From Glutamicibacter uratoxydans (GTDB lineage: Bacteria > Actinomycetota > Actinomycetes > Actinomycetales > Micrococcaceae): a stretch of DNA of 64,000 bases. Below the pieces are notes generated by a model. The model worked only from the letters and a program-made list of their open reading frames with translations. It was not told the DNA's origin and made no database searches. The stretch lies in assembly GCF_006539925.1 (NCBI RefSeq), contig NZ_BJNY01000017.1, positions 1 through 64,000 on the forward strand, written 5' to 3'. Below, piece by piece: positions 34,884-43,443 of the stretch (positions are counted from its first letter, which is position 1; every line of letters starts with the position of its first letter). A program made the translations under genes and the position numbers.

Positions 34884-36055
34884 TGAAAACAATGAATGCT
34901 CCATGGCTGGTTGTCGCCCTGCGGGAAGTGGAGACCAAGGTCAAAGACAAGGCCTTTGTCATTTCCACCATCATGACCCTTCTGCTGATTGTCGGCTCCA
35001 TCGCCGCCTCAACGTTCTTCGCCAACAAGAGCGAAGATTTCAAGGTCGTCGCCACCGACCAGCTCAGCTACCAGGTGCTGCAGAGAGCCCAAGACCAGCG
35101 CCCTGAGAACCTGAACCTGACCATCTCTCAGGCTGAGTCTGCCGCGGCCAAGGAAGAGCTCAACGGCGAAAAAGTTGATGCCATGCTGTCCTCGACTGCC
35201 AACGGCCAAGAATTCACCCTGACTGGTTTTGACGAGGTGGACCCGCAGCTGCAGGATCTGGTCTCCTCTTCCATGACTACCGTGCTCACAGACCAGCTGT
35301 TGGCCAAGGCAGGCATCGATTCTTCCCAGCTGCCCAAGGCGGACCAGCTGAAGGTCTCCCAACTGCAGGGTGATTCGGAGCGTGCCTCCATGGTGCGGGC
35401 CATGGCCTTCTTGTTCTCCTTCCTCTTCTACATGGCCGCCTTGCTCTTCGGCATGCCCATTGCCAACTCGGTCATTGAAGAGAAGCAGAACCGTGTTGTA
35501 GAGATCCTTGCCAGCACCATCCGCCTGCGCCAGCTGCTGGCAGGAAAGATCATCGGCAACGTCATCCTGGCCATGGTGCAGCTGCTGCTGTTCATCAGCG
35601 CCGGCCTGCTGGCTGCCTACCTTGCACCAGGAGAGATTCCATTCCTCGGAGTCGTTGCCCAAGTAGCCGGATGGTTCGTCGTCTTCTTCCTGGGCGGATT
35701 CCTTGTCCTGGCCGGCATCTGGGCGGCGCTGGGAGCCCTAGCCACCCGCACCGAGGATCTGCAGCAGTCCACCGGTCCGGTGGTCGGCGCCCTATTGGCG
35801 GTGCTGTTCATCGGCATCTACGCCAAGGGCAGCTTCTTGGTCATTGCCTCCTACGTTCCCATCGTCTCTTCGGTAGCCATGCCTATCCGATTGCTGTCCG
35901 GCGAGGTCGCGTTGTGGGAACCGCTGCTGTCGCTGGCCATCCTCTTGGCAGCCTGCTGGGCGGTGCTGTTGTTCTCCGAGCGGATCTACCGTCGGGCTGT
36001 CATGCACACCGGCGGCACGCTGACGCTGCGCAAGGCGTTGAAGCTGGAAGTTTAA
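34883..36055 (+). CDS. ABC transporter permease, NatB-like
   Basis: The 390-residue permease has one N-terminal helix (AFVISTIMTLLLIVGSIAAS), a large outside loop up to about residue 165 and five or six helices in the C-terminal half (MAFLFSFLFYMAALLFGMPI, ANSVIEEKQNRVVEILAST). EEKQNRVVEILAS is the hallmark coupling helix of ABC-2 exporters such as NatB. It pairs with the preceding ATPase; the target is unknown but membrane stress defence is likely given the upstream two-component system. Confidence 0.92.
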   Translation: MKTMNAPWLVVALREVETKVKDKAFVISTIMTLLLIVGSIAASTFFANKSEDFKVVATDQLSYQVLQRAQDQRPENLNLTISQAESAAAKEELNGEKVDAMLSSTANGQEFTLTGFDEVDPQLQDLVSSSMTTVLTDQLLAKAGIDSSQLPKADQLKVSQLQGDSERASMVRAMAFLFSFLFYMAALLFGMPIANSVIEEKQNRVVEILASTIRLRQLLAGKIIGNVILAMVQLLLFISAGLLAAYLAPGEIPFLGVVAQVAGWFVVFFLGGFLVLAGIWAALGALATRTEDLQQSTGPVVGALLAVLFIGIYAKGSFLVIASYVPIVSSVAMPIRLLSGEVALWEPLLSLAILLAACWAVLLFSERIYRRAVMHTGGTLTLRKALKLEV

Positions 36056-36095
36056 AGGTCTGCGGCGGCTGGGCAACAGAATCTGCACAGCCGTC

Positions 36096-36719
36096 TTGAC
36101 TAAGATTTACAAGGTGAGCGAAGAGAAACCCGTCCTGAATCTGTCCGCGCGACACATCATCGTATGGCTGGCAGCCATTGTTGGAATTACCGTCTCCACG
36201 CTGATGGCTACCAGCAACTATGTCTTTGACACCAGTGCGCTGTCGGTGGCGGTCCTGTGGGTGGTGCGGATTCTGACGCTTGCAAGCTTCTGGCTGTTGA
36301 AGCTGCCCAAGGACGTCAAGATTTTTGGCATCGGCCTGATCGCCCTGTCTCTGGTTCTGGACCTGCTGCTCAAGCTGCCGGTGCTCGGCTCGGTGCAGTA
36401 CGCCGACTGGTTCCTCGTCTCGGCTCTGGATATCACCGGCACCTATTCCGTCTACTTCACCGTGTGGGGGCTGCTGCTTCCCGTCATCACCATGACCGGG
36501 TGGTTCGTCCTGGCACGCCGCAAGCTGGCCGGCTGGATTACCGGGCTTATCCTCACGGTAGCCATGGGATTCCTTGCCTTCAGTGCCGCGAGCTCTGACA
36601 CCGGGACCTTTACGGTTTTCATGATCTTCGCGGTGGCCCGCTACATTGTCCCGGCAGCCGCTGCAGCACTGGTTGATTTCATTCTCCAGCGCTTCCAGGC
36701 TAAATCCGCCACCAACTAA
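36096..36719 (+). CDS. hypothetical membrane protein
   Basis: The protein of about 200 residues has six hydrophobic segments (ARHIIVWLAAIVGITVSTLM, ALSVAVLWVVRILTLASFWL, FGIGLIALSLVLDLLLKLPV, SVYFTVWGLLLPVITMTGWF, LAGWITGLILTVAMGFLAF, FTVFMIFAVARYIVPAAAAA). No family is recognised. The start is TTG at 36096 or GTG at 36114. It follows the NatAB-like genes after 40 bp on the same strand and could belong to their operon. Confidence 0.75.
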   Translation: MTKIYKVSEEKPVLNLSARHIIVWLAAIVGITVSTLMATSNYVFDTSALSVAVLWVVRILTLASFWLLKLPKDVKIFGIGLIALSLVLDLLLKLPVLGSVQYADWFLVSALDITGTYSVYFTVWGLLLPVITMTGWFVLARRKLAGWITGLILTVAMGFLAFSAASSDTGTFTVFMIFAVARYIVPAAAAALVDFILQRFQAKSATN

Positions 36720-36768
36720 GACAGTACAGTTCAGGCATTTCCCCACATCAAACTGGCATGATGTGGGT

Positions 36769-37299
36769 ATGGACAAATCTGCACAGCTGCCCAAGAGCCG
36801 GCACATCTACCGCTCGGCCGGACTGACTGCAGCGGCAGCGGTGATCTTCGGGGTTTCGCTCAGCGGCTGTGCGGCGCTTCAAGACTATTCAGGTGACACC
36901 TGCGACGGCCGCCGCCCGGTGAGCACTTTGGAGCAGGCAGGCAAAGATCTGGTCAGTGCCGTCTATGCGAACGACAAGGCTGGGGTTTGCCGAGTCATCA
37001 ATACTTACGCCGGTGATCGCTTGGACGACAAGATGATCGCCGCAACCAAGGAGATCCTGGTTCACAAGGGCATTACACCCGACAATGTCCGCGTTGTGAC
37101 CGGTGAGCAGGCCGGTAGCCATATTCCTGCCCAGCTGACTGACGGCAGCGATGATCGTTCGCACTGGATCGATGTCGGAGCGACATCGGTGCGAGGCAAT
37201 GGCTTCACCATTGATCTTCCGACTGAGGTGTTCCCTCCGGAACTTGTCAATCAGAACGATCCGTCACCGTCGGCATCATTCGGTGACCCCGAGAGCTAA
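36769..37299 (+). CDS. putative secreted lipoprotein
   Basis: The 176-residue protein has a basic N-terminus (LPKSRHIYRS), a hydrophobic stretch and the lipobox VSLSGC, so Cys31 would be lipidated. The mature domain (TCDGRRPVSTLEQAGKDLVS, YANDKAGVCRVINTYAGD, EILVHKGITPDNVRVVTGEQ) has a Cys pair that may form a disulfide. I do not recognise the family. A longer reading from 36646 overlaps the preceding gene and is not preferred. Confidence 0.78.
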   Translation: MDKSAQLPKSRHIYRSAGLTAAAAVIFGVSLSGCAALQDYSGDTCDGRRPVSTLEQAGKDLVSAVYANDKAGVCRVINTYAGDRLDDKMIAATKEILVHKGITPDNVRVVTGEQAGSHIPAQLTDGSDDRSHWIDVGATSVRGNGFTIDLPTEVFPPELVNQNDPSPSASFGDPES

Positions 37300-37424
37300 T
37301 CGGCACGGTCAGTCTTCACTGACCAAAGCGCAGATTCGTCGCCGACGAATGCCCAGCCGCTACCAGCGTCCATCAAGGATGTATGTGTTCGTCGATCGAT
37401 GATGGCGGACCGTGAAGAGCATTA
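37300..37424. other. short gap with two small hairpins
   Basis: Two perfect 7-bp stems lie here: GGTCAGT-CTTC-ACTGACC at 37307-37324 and ATTCGTC-GCC-GACGAAT at 37334-37350. Neither has a T-run. They lie between convergent genes and may stop transcription weakly. Confidence 0.5.
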
Positions 37425-38477
37425 TCAGTCGGCAGATTTCAGCAGGCGCAGCCCTGCCGAAAATGACAGCTTCACTCCGGTGCGCTGAGCGATTTCTTCA
37501 CGGATGATGCGCACCTTGTCCAAGGTTCCCTTTGGCTGGAATTCGCGTGCACCCTGCGGAGCATCTGGCGAGACTGCATAGTCCAGTACGGTGCGGCTGA
37601 TACCCAGGTTCCGCAGCAGCTCGCGCAATTGCGGGATGCCCACGTCAGTCTGGAGCGCACGCTGCAGCTCGGCGGCGGCCCGCGGGTTGCCTGTGGCTTC
37701 CCCGAAGTCTGCGAAGGTTTCATCGACCAGGTCGAACCAGTCGTTCCACAGGGTCTGCAGCCGCTGCGCTGCGGGGCTGCCTGCAGGGAAGGAAACCAGC
37801 GGGGCCATCGTGTCGCTGAATTCGAAGTCCTGGCGCTGTCCACGGGAAAAGACCGCCGCATTGATGTCGCCGAATTCCGGGATCAGCCCCACGATGATTC
37901 CTGCGTCCTGAGGGAAGCTGAACCGGTGGTAGCGCCGTTCCCCCTCATAGCGGATGAAGCCGCATCCGTCGGCTTCCCAAAATTTCCAGCGGGCTCCCTT
38001 GTCCTTGGCCGCCGCGATCACCATATGTTCGGGGCGCAGCGAAGCCCCGGCAAAAACCGCCCAGTCCTGGTAGCTGTAGTCGGTGTCGGCCTGTGGCAGA
38101 GGCAGCCCGAGAAGGCACTCTTCATTGAAGAACGCCACCGCCGGATTAATGGCGGACAGCATCTGGGCATCGACCGCCTGGTCAAAGGGACGGGAGGAAA
38201 CAGTTCCTTGGGCATCGGCAACAAACACGGCGCCTTCCTCGGGACCCGCAAGGATCAGCTGCACCGAGGTGCTGTTGCTCTGGTAGTTCGGGCCCTCGAC
38301 AATTCCCACCAGCCCCAGCGGTGCGAACACCTGCTGGACCCTTTGGGCAGCATCCGGGACCCTGCCGGTGAATGCCAGTGAAAGTTCGTTGTACTCAAAA
38401 TCGGAAGCTGACACGCGAATCCTTCTGCTGGCTCTGCTGCTGGTAGTTGATGCTGGGGCAGCATCTGCTGCAGCCAT
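37425..38477 (-). CDS. conserved hypothetical protein
   Basis: The 350-residue product starts MAAADAAPASTTSSRASRRI and has no signal peptide or membrane segment. A longer reading to 38522 adds 15 residues of doubtful composition. Features include VFAPLGLVGIVEGPNYQSN, EDWAVFAGASLRPEHM-like aromatic stretches (YSYQDWAVFAGASLRPE), GFIRYEGERRYHRFSFPQDA and a helical C-terminus (LQRALQTDVGIPQLRELLRN LGISRTVLDYAVSPDAPQGA). I do not recognise a function. It lies behind the putA terminator and so is transcribed on its own. Confidence 0.72.
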   Translation of the reverse strand: MAAADAAPASTTSSRASRRIRVSASDFEYNELSLAFTGRVPDAAQRVQQVFAPLGLVGIVEGPNYQSNSTSVQLILAGPEEGAVFVADAQGTVSSRPFDQAVDAQMLSAINPAVAFFNEECLLGLPLPQADTDYSYQDWAVFAGASLRPEHMVIAAAKDKGARWKFWEADGCGFIRYEGERRYHRFSFPQDAGIIVGLIPEFGDINAAVFSRGQRQDFEFSDTMAPLVSFPAGSPAAQRLQTLWNDWFDLVDETFADFGEATGNPRAAAELQRALQTDVGIPQLRELLRNLGISRTVLDYAVSPDAPQGAREFQPKGTLDKVRIIREEIAQRTGVKLSFSAGLRLLKSAD

Positions 38478-38523
38478 CTTATGGCACTGGTGATTACACA
38501 GTCTTATCGTCTCGGGCACCAAG

Positions 38524-38574
38524 AAAACCGCGCCCGGCGGGAACTTATTTCGAAGAAGTCCCTGCCGGGCGCGG
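38524..38574 (-). terminator. rho-independent terminator of putA
   Basis: CCGCGCCCGGC at 38528-38538 pairs with GCCGGGCGCGG at 38564-38574, extended inward by further pairs with a single bulge. On the minus strand it is followed by TTTTCTT. It lies 35 bp after the putA stop codon. Confidence 0.85.
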
Positions 38575-38608
38575 CCTGTCTTGCTCTGAGAACCGTGAAG
38601 TCCTAAGA

Positions 38609-41600
38609 CTAGATCAGTTCATCGCTCAGGTGGTTCGGGGTGCCGAAGCGGTGAGCGGTGATGGACACTGCCTGCTCGTGCAGGAATGGCAGCAGCTCAA
38701 CACGGCCGGCGCCGGTCACGTTCGAAGCGTAGATGGCAACATCTGGCTTGCCGTTGGTGGCTTCTGCAACCTCGGACAGCGAGCCGCCGATCAGGCGGAT
38801 GCGTGCCGAAGACTGCGGGCCGGTCTTGGCGGCCAGCTTGGCTGCACGCTGGGCGAATGCAGCTGCATCTTCCTTCACCACGGTGACCGAGTACTCGGCC
38901 AGCAGGTTGCGCACGCCGCGAGGCAGCTCGACGTCTGCGGAGAAGACCACGCGGGAACCGGCGGTCACGCCGGCGGCCAGCACGCGCAGCGCCTCGGCGA
39001 TGCCGTGGCCGGAGGTGGCTTCCTCGTAGCGCACGGTGACATCCACCGGACGGTAGCGGAACACGTTGCGCTCAGCCTGCAGGCCCGAACGGTCCTTGGC
39101 CAGGTTGAACTCGTTGTTCCACCACAGCTTGTCGCTGCCCAGGGCGGCCTTCAGCCATGCGGCATCGGCGTCGTCCAGGTCTGCGGCGTTGATCAGACGG
39201 TTGTCGAAGGTGGACAGCGCAGCGGTCTCAGCAACCGGGGCGTCGGTCCAGGAGCCCATGCCCACCAGGTAGTTCGGGCCGCCGGCCTTGGTGCCTGCGC
39301 CGATGGCCGACTTCTTCCAGCCGCCGAATGGCTGGCGCTGCACAATGGCGCCGGTGATGCCGCGGTTGACGTAGATGTTGCCTGCCTGGATGTTCTCCAG
39401 CCAGTAGCCCAGCTCGTCCTTGTCCAGGGAGTGCAGGCCCGAGGTCAGGCCGTAGTCGATCTCGTTGACCATTTCCACTGCCTCTTCGAGGGTTTCAGCG
39501 GTCATGACGCCCAGGATCGGGCCGAAGTACTCGGTCAGGTGGTACTCGCTGCCGCGCTTCACGCCGTAGCGTACGCCTGGGGAGTACAGCTTGCCCGAAT
39601 CGTCCAGCTGCTTTGGCTCAAGAGCCCAGCGCTCGCCGGCGCCCAGGGTGGTCAGGCCGCGCTTGAGCTTCTCGCCCGGCTCGCCGATCAATGGGCCCAT
39701 CTGGGACTCTGGGTTCCATGGGTAGCCCACGCGCAGCGACTTGACCGCGTCGATCAGCTGGTTGTTGAAGCGGCGGGAGTCAGCCACCGAGCCGACCAGC
39801 ACGACCAGCGAGGAGGCCGAGCACTTCTGGCCTGCGTGGCCGAAGGCGGACTGCACCACATCCTTGGCAGCCAGGTCAAGGTCGGCGTGAGGGGTCACGA
39901 TGATCGCGTTCTTGCCGGAGGTCTCTGCCAGCAGCGGCAGGTCCTTGCGGAAGGAGCGGAACAGCTCAGCGGTCTCGTAGCCGCCGGTCAGGATCAGGCG
40001 GTCGACGCGTGGGTCGGAGACCAGCTGGGTGCCCAGCTCGCGCTCGCCCACGAAGACCAGCTGCAGCACGTCCTTCGGCACGCCGGCGTCCCACAGGCAC
40101 TGGACCATCACTGCGCCCACGCGGGCCGCCTGGCCTGCAGGCTTGATGATCACTGCTGAGCCTGCCGCCAGGGCGGAGAGGGTGGAGCCTGCAGGGATGG
40201 CCATTGGGAAGTTCCATGGCGGGGTGACCACGGTCAGCTTGGAAGGAACGAACTTGGCGCCGTCAACGGTGTCCAGTTCGCGGCCCAGGCCTGCGTAGTA
40301 GTGGGCAAAGTCGATGGCCTCGGAGACCTCAACGTCGCCTTGGTCGATGGTCTTGCCGCACTCGGAGCCCAGCACCTCAAGCAGGGTGGCGCGGCGCTCT
40401 TCGAAGAGCTGGCCGGCGCGGTGCAGGATTTCTGCACGCTTGGCCGAACCCAGTGCCTGCCAGTCGGCGGCGGCGTCAACGCCCATGGCGATGGCTTCAT
40501 CCAGCTCGCCGGAGGCGGTGATGGTGTAGGAGGAGACCAGGTCCTTGCCCAGGGTGGAATCCTGCATCTTGGCAAGGATCTCGCGGCCCCATTCGCGGTT
40601 GTTCTTCAGGTCCGGATCGGTGTCCGGGGTGTTGAAGAAGCTGCCGGTGCCCTCGATCAGGGATTCGATCTTGCCGGCCAGCGCCGGATCTTCCACCTGG
40701 CGGTTCTGCACGCGGTGCGGGCCCGGAACGGTGTTGGTCATGGCTTCCAGGGAGGCCAGGAAGCGGTTCTTCTCGCGCTGGAACAGGGCTTCGTTCTTCT
40801 CCAGCTCGAAGACTGCAGACATGAAGTTTTCCTGGCTGGCGCCCTCTTCGAGGCGGCGGATCAGGTAGGCGATGGCCACGTCGAATTCTTCAGGGTGCAC
40901 TACCGGGGTGTAGAGCAGCAGCTCGCCGACCTCGCGGCGCACCGCCTCGGCCTGGCCGGTGGCCATGCCCAGCAGCATCTCAAACTCGATGCCTTCGGTG
41001 ACGTTGCGGGACTTGGCCAGCAGCCAGGCCAGCGCCACGTCGAACAGGTTGTGGCCTGCCACGCCGATGCGCACGTTCTTCACGTGCTCTGGGCGCAGCG
41101 AGTAGTCGATGACCATCTTGTAGCTGGTATCGGAATCCTGCTTGGAGTGCCAGGTAGCCAGCGGCCAGCCGTGGATGTCGGCTTCCATGGTTTCCATTGG
41201 CAGGTTTGCGCCCTTGACGACGCGGACCTTGATCGGTGCGCCGCCGTCGGCAACGCGGGCCGCGGAGAATTCCTGCAGCTGGATCATGGCGCCCAGGGCG
41301 TCCGGCAGGTAGGCCTGCAGCACGATGCCTGCTGACAGGTTCTTGAATTCAGGCATGGACAGGATCTTGGTGAAGACCGCGATGGTCAGCTCCAGGTCCT
41401 TGTACTCTTCCATGTCAAGGTTGATGAACTTCTTCTTAGGCCCCTTGTTGGCCAGCTCGTAGAGCGGCTTGAGCTTCTCAACAATGTGCTCCACAGCTTC
41501 GTCGAAGGCCCAGTGGTTGTGCGGGGCCACGGTGGAGGAGACCTTGATGGAGACGTAGTCCACGTCGTCGCGGGCCAAGAGCTTGGTGGTGCCGTCCAAG

Positions 41601-42127
41601 CGGCGGGCTGCTTCGCCCTGGCCCAGGATGGCCTCGCCCAGCAGGTTCACGTTCAGGTTGACGCCTTCGCGCTTGATCTTGTTGATCGCGCCGCCCAGCT
41701 TTGCATCGGAGGCGTCGATGATCAGGTGGCCGACCATCTCACGCAGCACCTTGCGGGCGATCGGTACGACGACCTGAGGCACGATCGGCGCCATGAAGCC
41801 GCCCAGGCCCACAGCCTTGCGCATGTACCACGGCAAGAAGGAAGGAACCTTAGGCGCCAGTGCCTTCAGGTTCGCTGCTGCAACGTTCAAATCCTCGGGG
41901 CGGATCACGCCGTCGACGAAGCCTACGGTGAAGTCAAGGCCGTTGGGATCCTTCAGCACGCCTGCCAGTCGGGCTGCGGAGGCGTCGGTAGGGAATTGCG
42001 CTGCCTCGGTGAGCCAGCGGCGAACCAGCTTGATGACGTCGTCGGCAAGTTCCGCCGGGGTAGTCAATGCGTTGCCGGCGGCGTCAACTGCCGGCGGCAC
42101 AATGTGCTGGGTGTTGATGGAAGACAC
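38609..42127 (-). CDS. putA: bifunctional proline dehydrogenase / L-glutamate gamma-semialdehyde dehydrogenase
   Basis: The 1172-residue enzyme oxidises proline to glutamate in two steps. The FAD-dependent proline dehydrogenase barrel lies at about residues 100-470 (KFINLDMEEYKDLELTIAVF, VRVVKGANLPME, RRLEEGASQENFMS). The NAD-dependent aldehyde dehydrogenase follows (VVTPPWNFPMAIPAGSTLSA, LAETSGKNAIIVTPHADLDL, catalytic Cys in GHAGQKCSASS near residue 760). The C-terminal stretch of about 250 residues has a non-catalytic ALDH-like look. There is no N-terminal DNA-binding domain, so regulation must come from elsewhere, probably the divergent LysR gene. The putP gene lies 3 genes' length to the right on the other strand. 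Confidence 0.97.
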   Translation of the reverse strand: MSSINTQHIVPPAVDAAGNALTTPAELADDVIKLVRRWLTEAAQFPTDASAARLAGVLKDPNGLDFTVGFVDGVIRPEDLNVAAANLKALAPKVPSFLPWYMRKAVGLGGFMAPIVPQVVVPIARKVLREMVGHLIIDASDAKLGGAINKIKREGVNLNVNLLGEAILGQGEAARRLDGTTKLLARDDVDYVSIKVSSTVAPHNHWAFDEAVEHIVEKLKPLYELANKGPKKKFINLDMEEYKDLELTIAVFTKILSMPEFKNLSAGIVLQAYLPDALGAMIQLQEFSAARVADGGAPIKVRVVKGANLPMETMEADIHGWPLATWHSKQDSDTSYKMVIDYSLRPEHVKNVRIGVAGHNLFDVALAWLLAKSRNVTEGIEFEMLLGMATGQAEAVRREVGELLLYTPVVHPEEFDVAIAYLIRRLEEGASQENFMSAVFELEKNEALFQREKNRFLASLEAMTNTVPGPHRVQNRQVEDPALAGKIESLIEGTGSFFNTPDTDPDLKNNREWGREILAKMQDSTLGKDLVSSYTITASGELDEAIAMGVDAAADWQALGSAKRAEILHRAGQLFEERRATLLEVLGSECGKTIDQGDVEVSEAIDFAHYYAGLGRELDTVDGAKFVPSKLTVVTPPWNFPMAIPAGSTLSALAAGSAVIIKPAGQAARVGAVMVQCLWDAGVPKDVLQLVFVGERELGTQLVSDPRVDRLILTGGYETAELFRSFRKDLPLLAETSGKNAIIVTPHADLDLAAKDVVQSAFGHAGQKCSASSLVVLVGSVADSRRFNNQLIDAVKSLRVGYPWNPESQMGPLIGEPGEKLKRGLTTLGAGERWALEPKQLDDSGKLYSPGVRYGVKRGSEYHLTEYFGPILGVMTAETLEEAVEMVNEIDYGLTSGLHSLDKDELGYWLENIQAGNIYVNRGITGAIVQRQPFGGWKKSAIGAGTKAGGPNYLVGMGSWTDAPVAETAALSTFDNRLINAADLDDADAAWLKAALGSDKLWWNNEFNLAKDRSGLQAERNVFRYRPVDVTVRYEEATSGHGIAEALRVLAAGVTAGSRVVFSADVELPRGVRNLLAEYSVTVVKEDAAAFAQRAAKLAAKTGPQSSARIRLIGGSLSEVAEATNGKPDVAIYASNVTGAGRVELLPFLHEQAVSITAHRFGTPNHLSDELI

Positions 42128-42287
42128 TTAGTGGTCCCTTCGATGCAGTTCGTACATTTGTTGGGTTCGGCACCGAACGCTCATGTCGTTTTGGGCTGTG
42201 CAGGCGGCCGACTCTCGACAAGAATCACGCGCCACGCGAAGCTGTGTGCAACATTGAGTATGACCCTTTTATGTGTTAAGCAAAAGT

Positions 42288-42317
42288 GAACAAAACCGAA
42301 GAATTTTGTTCGGTTTT
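42288..42317. promoter_or_regulatory. interlocked inverted repeats in the putA-lysR gap
   Basis: Two inverted repeats share bases. GAACAAAA (42288-42295) pairs with TTTTGTTC (42304-42311), and AAAACCGAA (42292-42300) pairs with TTCGGTTTT (42309-42317). Both cannot form at once. The element lies 160 bp before putA and 52 bp before the LysR start, where a LysR regulator would bind. Confidence 0.65.
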
Positions 42318-42368
42318 CCTAATGTATTCTGATTCTGTCCACACCACCGATGAAACGGGCGGCAAACC

Positions 42369-43304
42369 ATGCTTGAACTGCGCCGATTAAGGCTCCTTCG
42401 CGAACTGAGCATCCGCGGCACGATCGCCGAAGTTGCCGACGTGCTCAGCTACTCGCCCTCCTCCGTCTCCCAGCAGCTGAGCCAGCTAGAAGCGGAGGCC
42501 GGAGTGGAGCTGTTGCGCCGCACCGGGCGCACCCTGCAGCTGACCCCGCAGGCTCAGGTCCTGGTGGCGCACACCGAGGAGCTGCTCGGCTCCATGGAGC
42601 GCGCCGAAGCCGCCCTGGCCGCCACCCTGTCCACCGTGGCCGGCACCGTACGGCTGGCAGTTTTCCAGACCGCCATGCTCGCCATCATGCCCCCGGTGCT
42701 GCGCGAGCTGCGCGCCACCTACCCGAACCTGCGGGTGGAGATGAGCCAGCAGGAGCCGGCCGAGGCGCTGCATGAAACCTCCAGCCGCAACTTCGATTTG
42801 GTGGTGGCCGAACAGTACCCGGGCCACGCCGCCCCGCACTATGAAAACCTCGACCGACGTGTGCTGACCCATGATTCAATCCGCCTGGCCCTGCCGCTTA
42901 AGGGCGGGGTGGGCAATGCTGAATTCGACCGCGTCACCGCCCTGGAGCACGCCGCCAACCTGCCTTGGGTGGTGGAGCCTGAGGGCGCGGCCAGCCGACA
43001 CTTCGCCGAGCAGTCAGCCAGGCTAGCAGGCTTCGAGCCGGACCTGCGCTATGAGACCGCCGACCTGCAGGCCCACGCCCAGCTGGTGGCCACCGGCAAC
43101 GCGGTGGCGCTGCTGCCAGATCTGGTGCTGCGCGACGAGGCCAGCGGCCTGCGCGCAGTAGACCTGCCCGGCGCCCCGGTGCGCACCATCTTCACCGCCA
43201 TGCGCCACTCCTCGGCCCAGTCCCCCGCCATCCAAGCGGTGCGCTCGATGCTGCACCAGCAGCCGGGAATGAGCGATGCGGGCAAGATTCCCGCCAAGCA
43301 TTAG
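42369..43304 (+). CDS. LysR family regulator, likely of proline use
   Basis: The 311-residue protein has a LysR HTH (LRRLRLLRELSIRGTIAEVA, DVLSYSPSSVSQQLSQLEAE) and an effector domain (GTVRLAVFQTAMLAIMPPVL). It lies between the divergent putA gene and putP and is therefore the obvious regulator of both, answering the lack of a DNA-binding domain in this PutA. The inducer may be proline, which is inference. The ATG at 42369 directly precedes the first HTH helix. Confidence 0.92.
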   Translation: MLELRRLRLLRELSIRGTIAEVADVLSYSPSSVSQQLSQLEAEAGVELLRRTGRTLQLTPQAQVLVAHTEELLGSMERAEAALAATLSTVAGTVRLAVFQTAMLAIMPPVLRELRATYPNLRVEMSQQEPAEALHETSSRNFDLVVAEQYPGHAAPHYENLDRRVLTHDSIRLALPLKGGVGNAEFDRVTALEHAANLPWVVEPEGAASRHFAEQSARLAGFEPDLRYETADLQAHAQLVATGNAVALLPDLVLRDEASGLRAVDLPGAPVRTIFTAMRHSSAQSPAIQAVRSMLHQQPGMSDAGKIPAKH

Positions 43305-43443
43305 TTTGGTCACAAAATGGTAACGGCGAGCTGAACGGTGCACGACAAACCCGAGATTTAGTGCAATAGTGGTGACTCGCACCACAAGACCCCGCGCCCC
43401 GTCTGTTCATCACGCCGGCGGGCACAATCGGTTATGAGGAAAA

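Noticed and set aside
38447-40159. 570-residue open frame on the plus strand opposite putA
   Set aside because: It lies entirely opposite the well-supported putA and its neighbour, has the Gly/Val/His/Gln-rich composition of a GC-rich antisense frame and shows no family motif.
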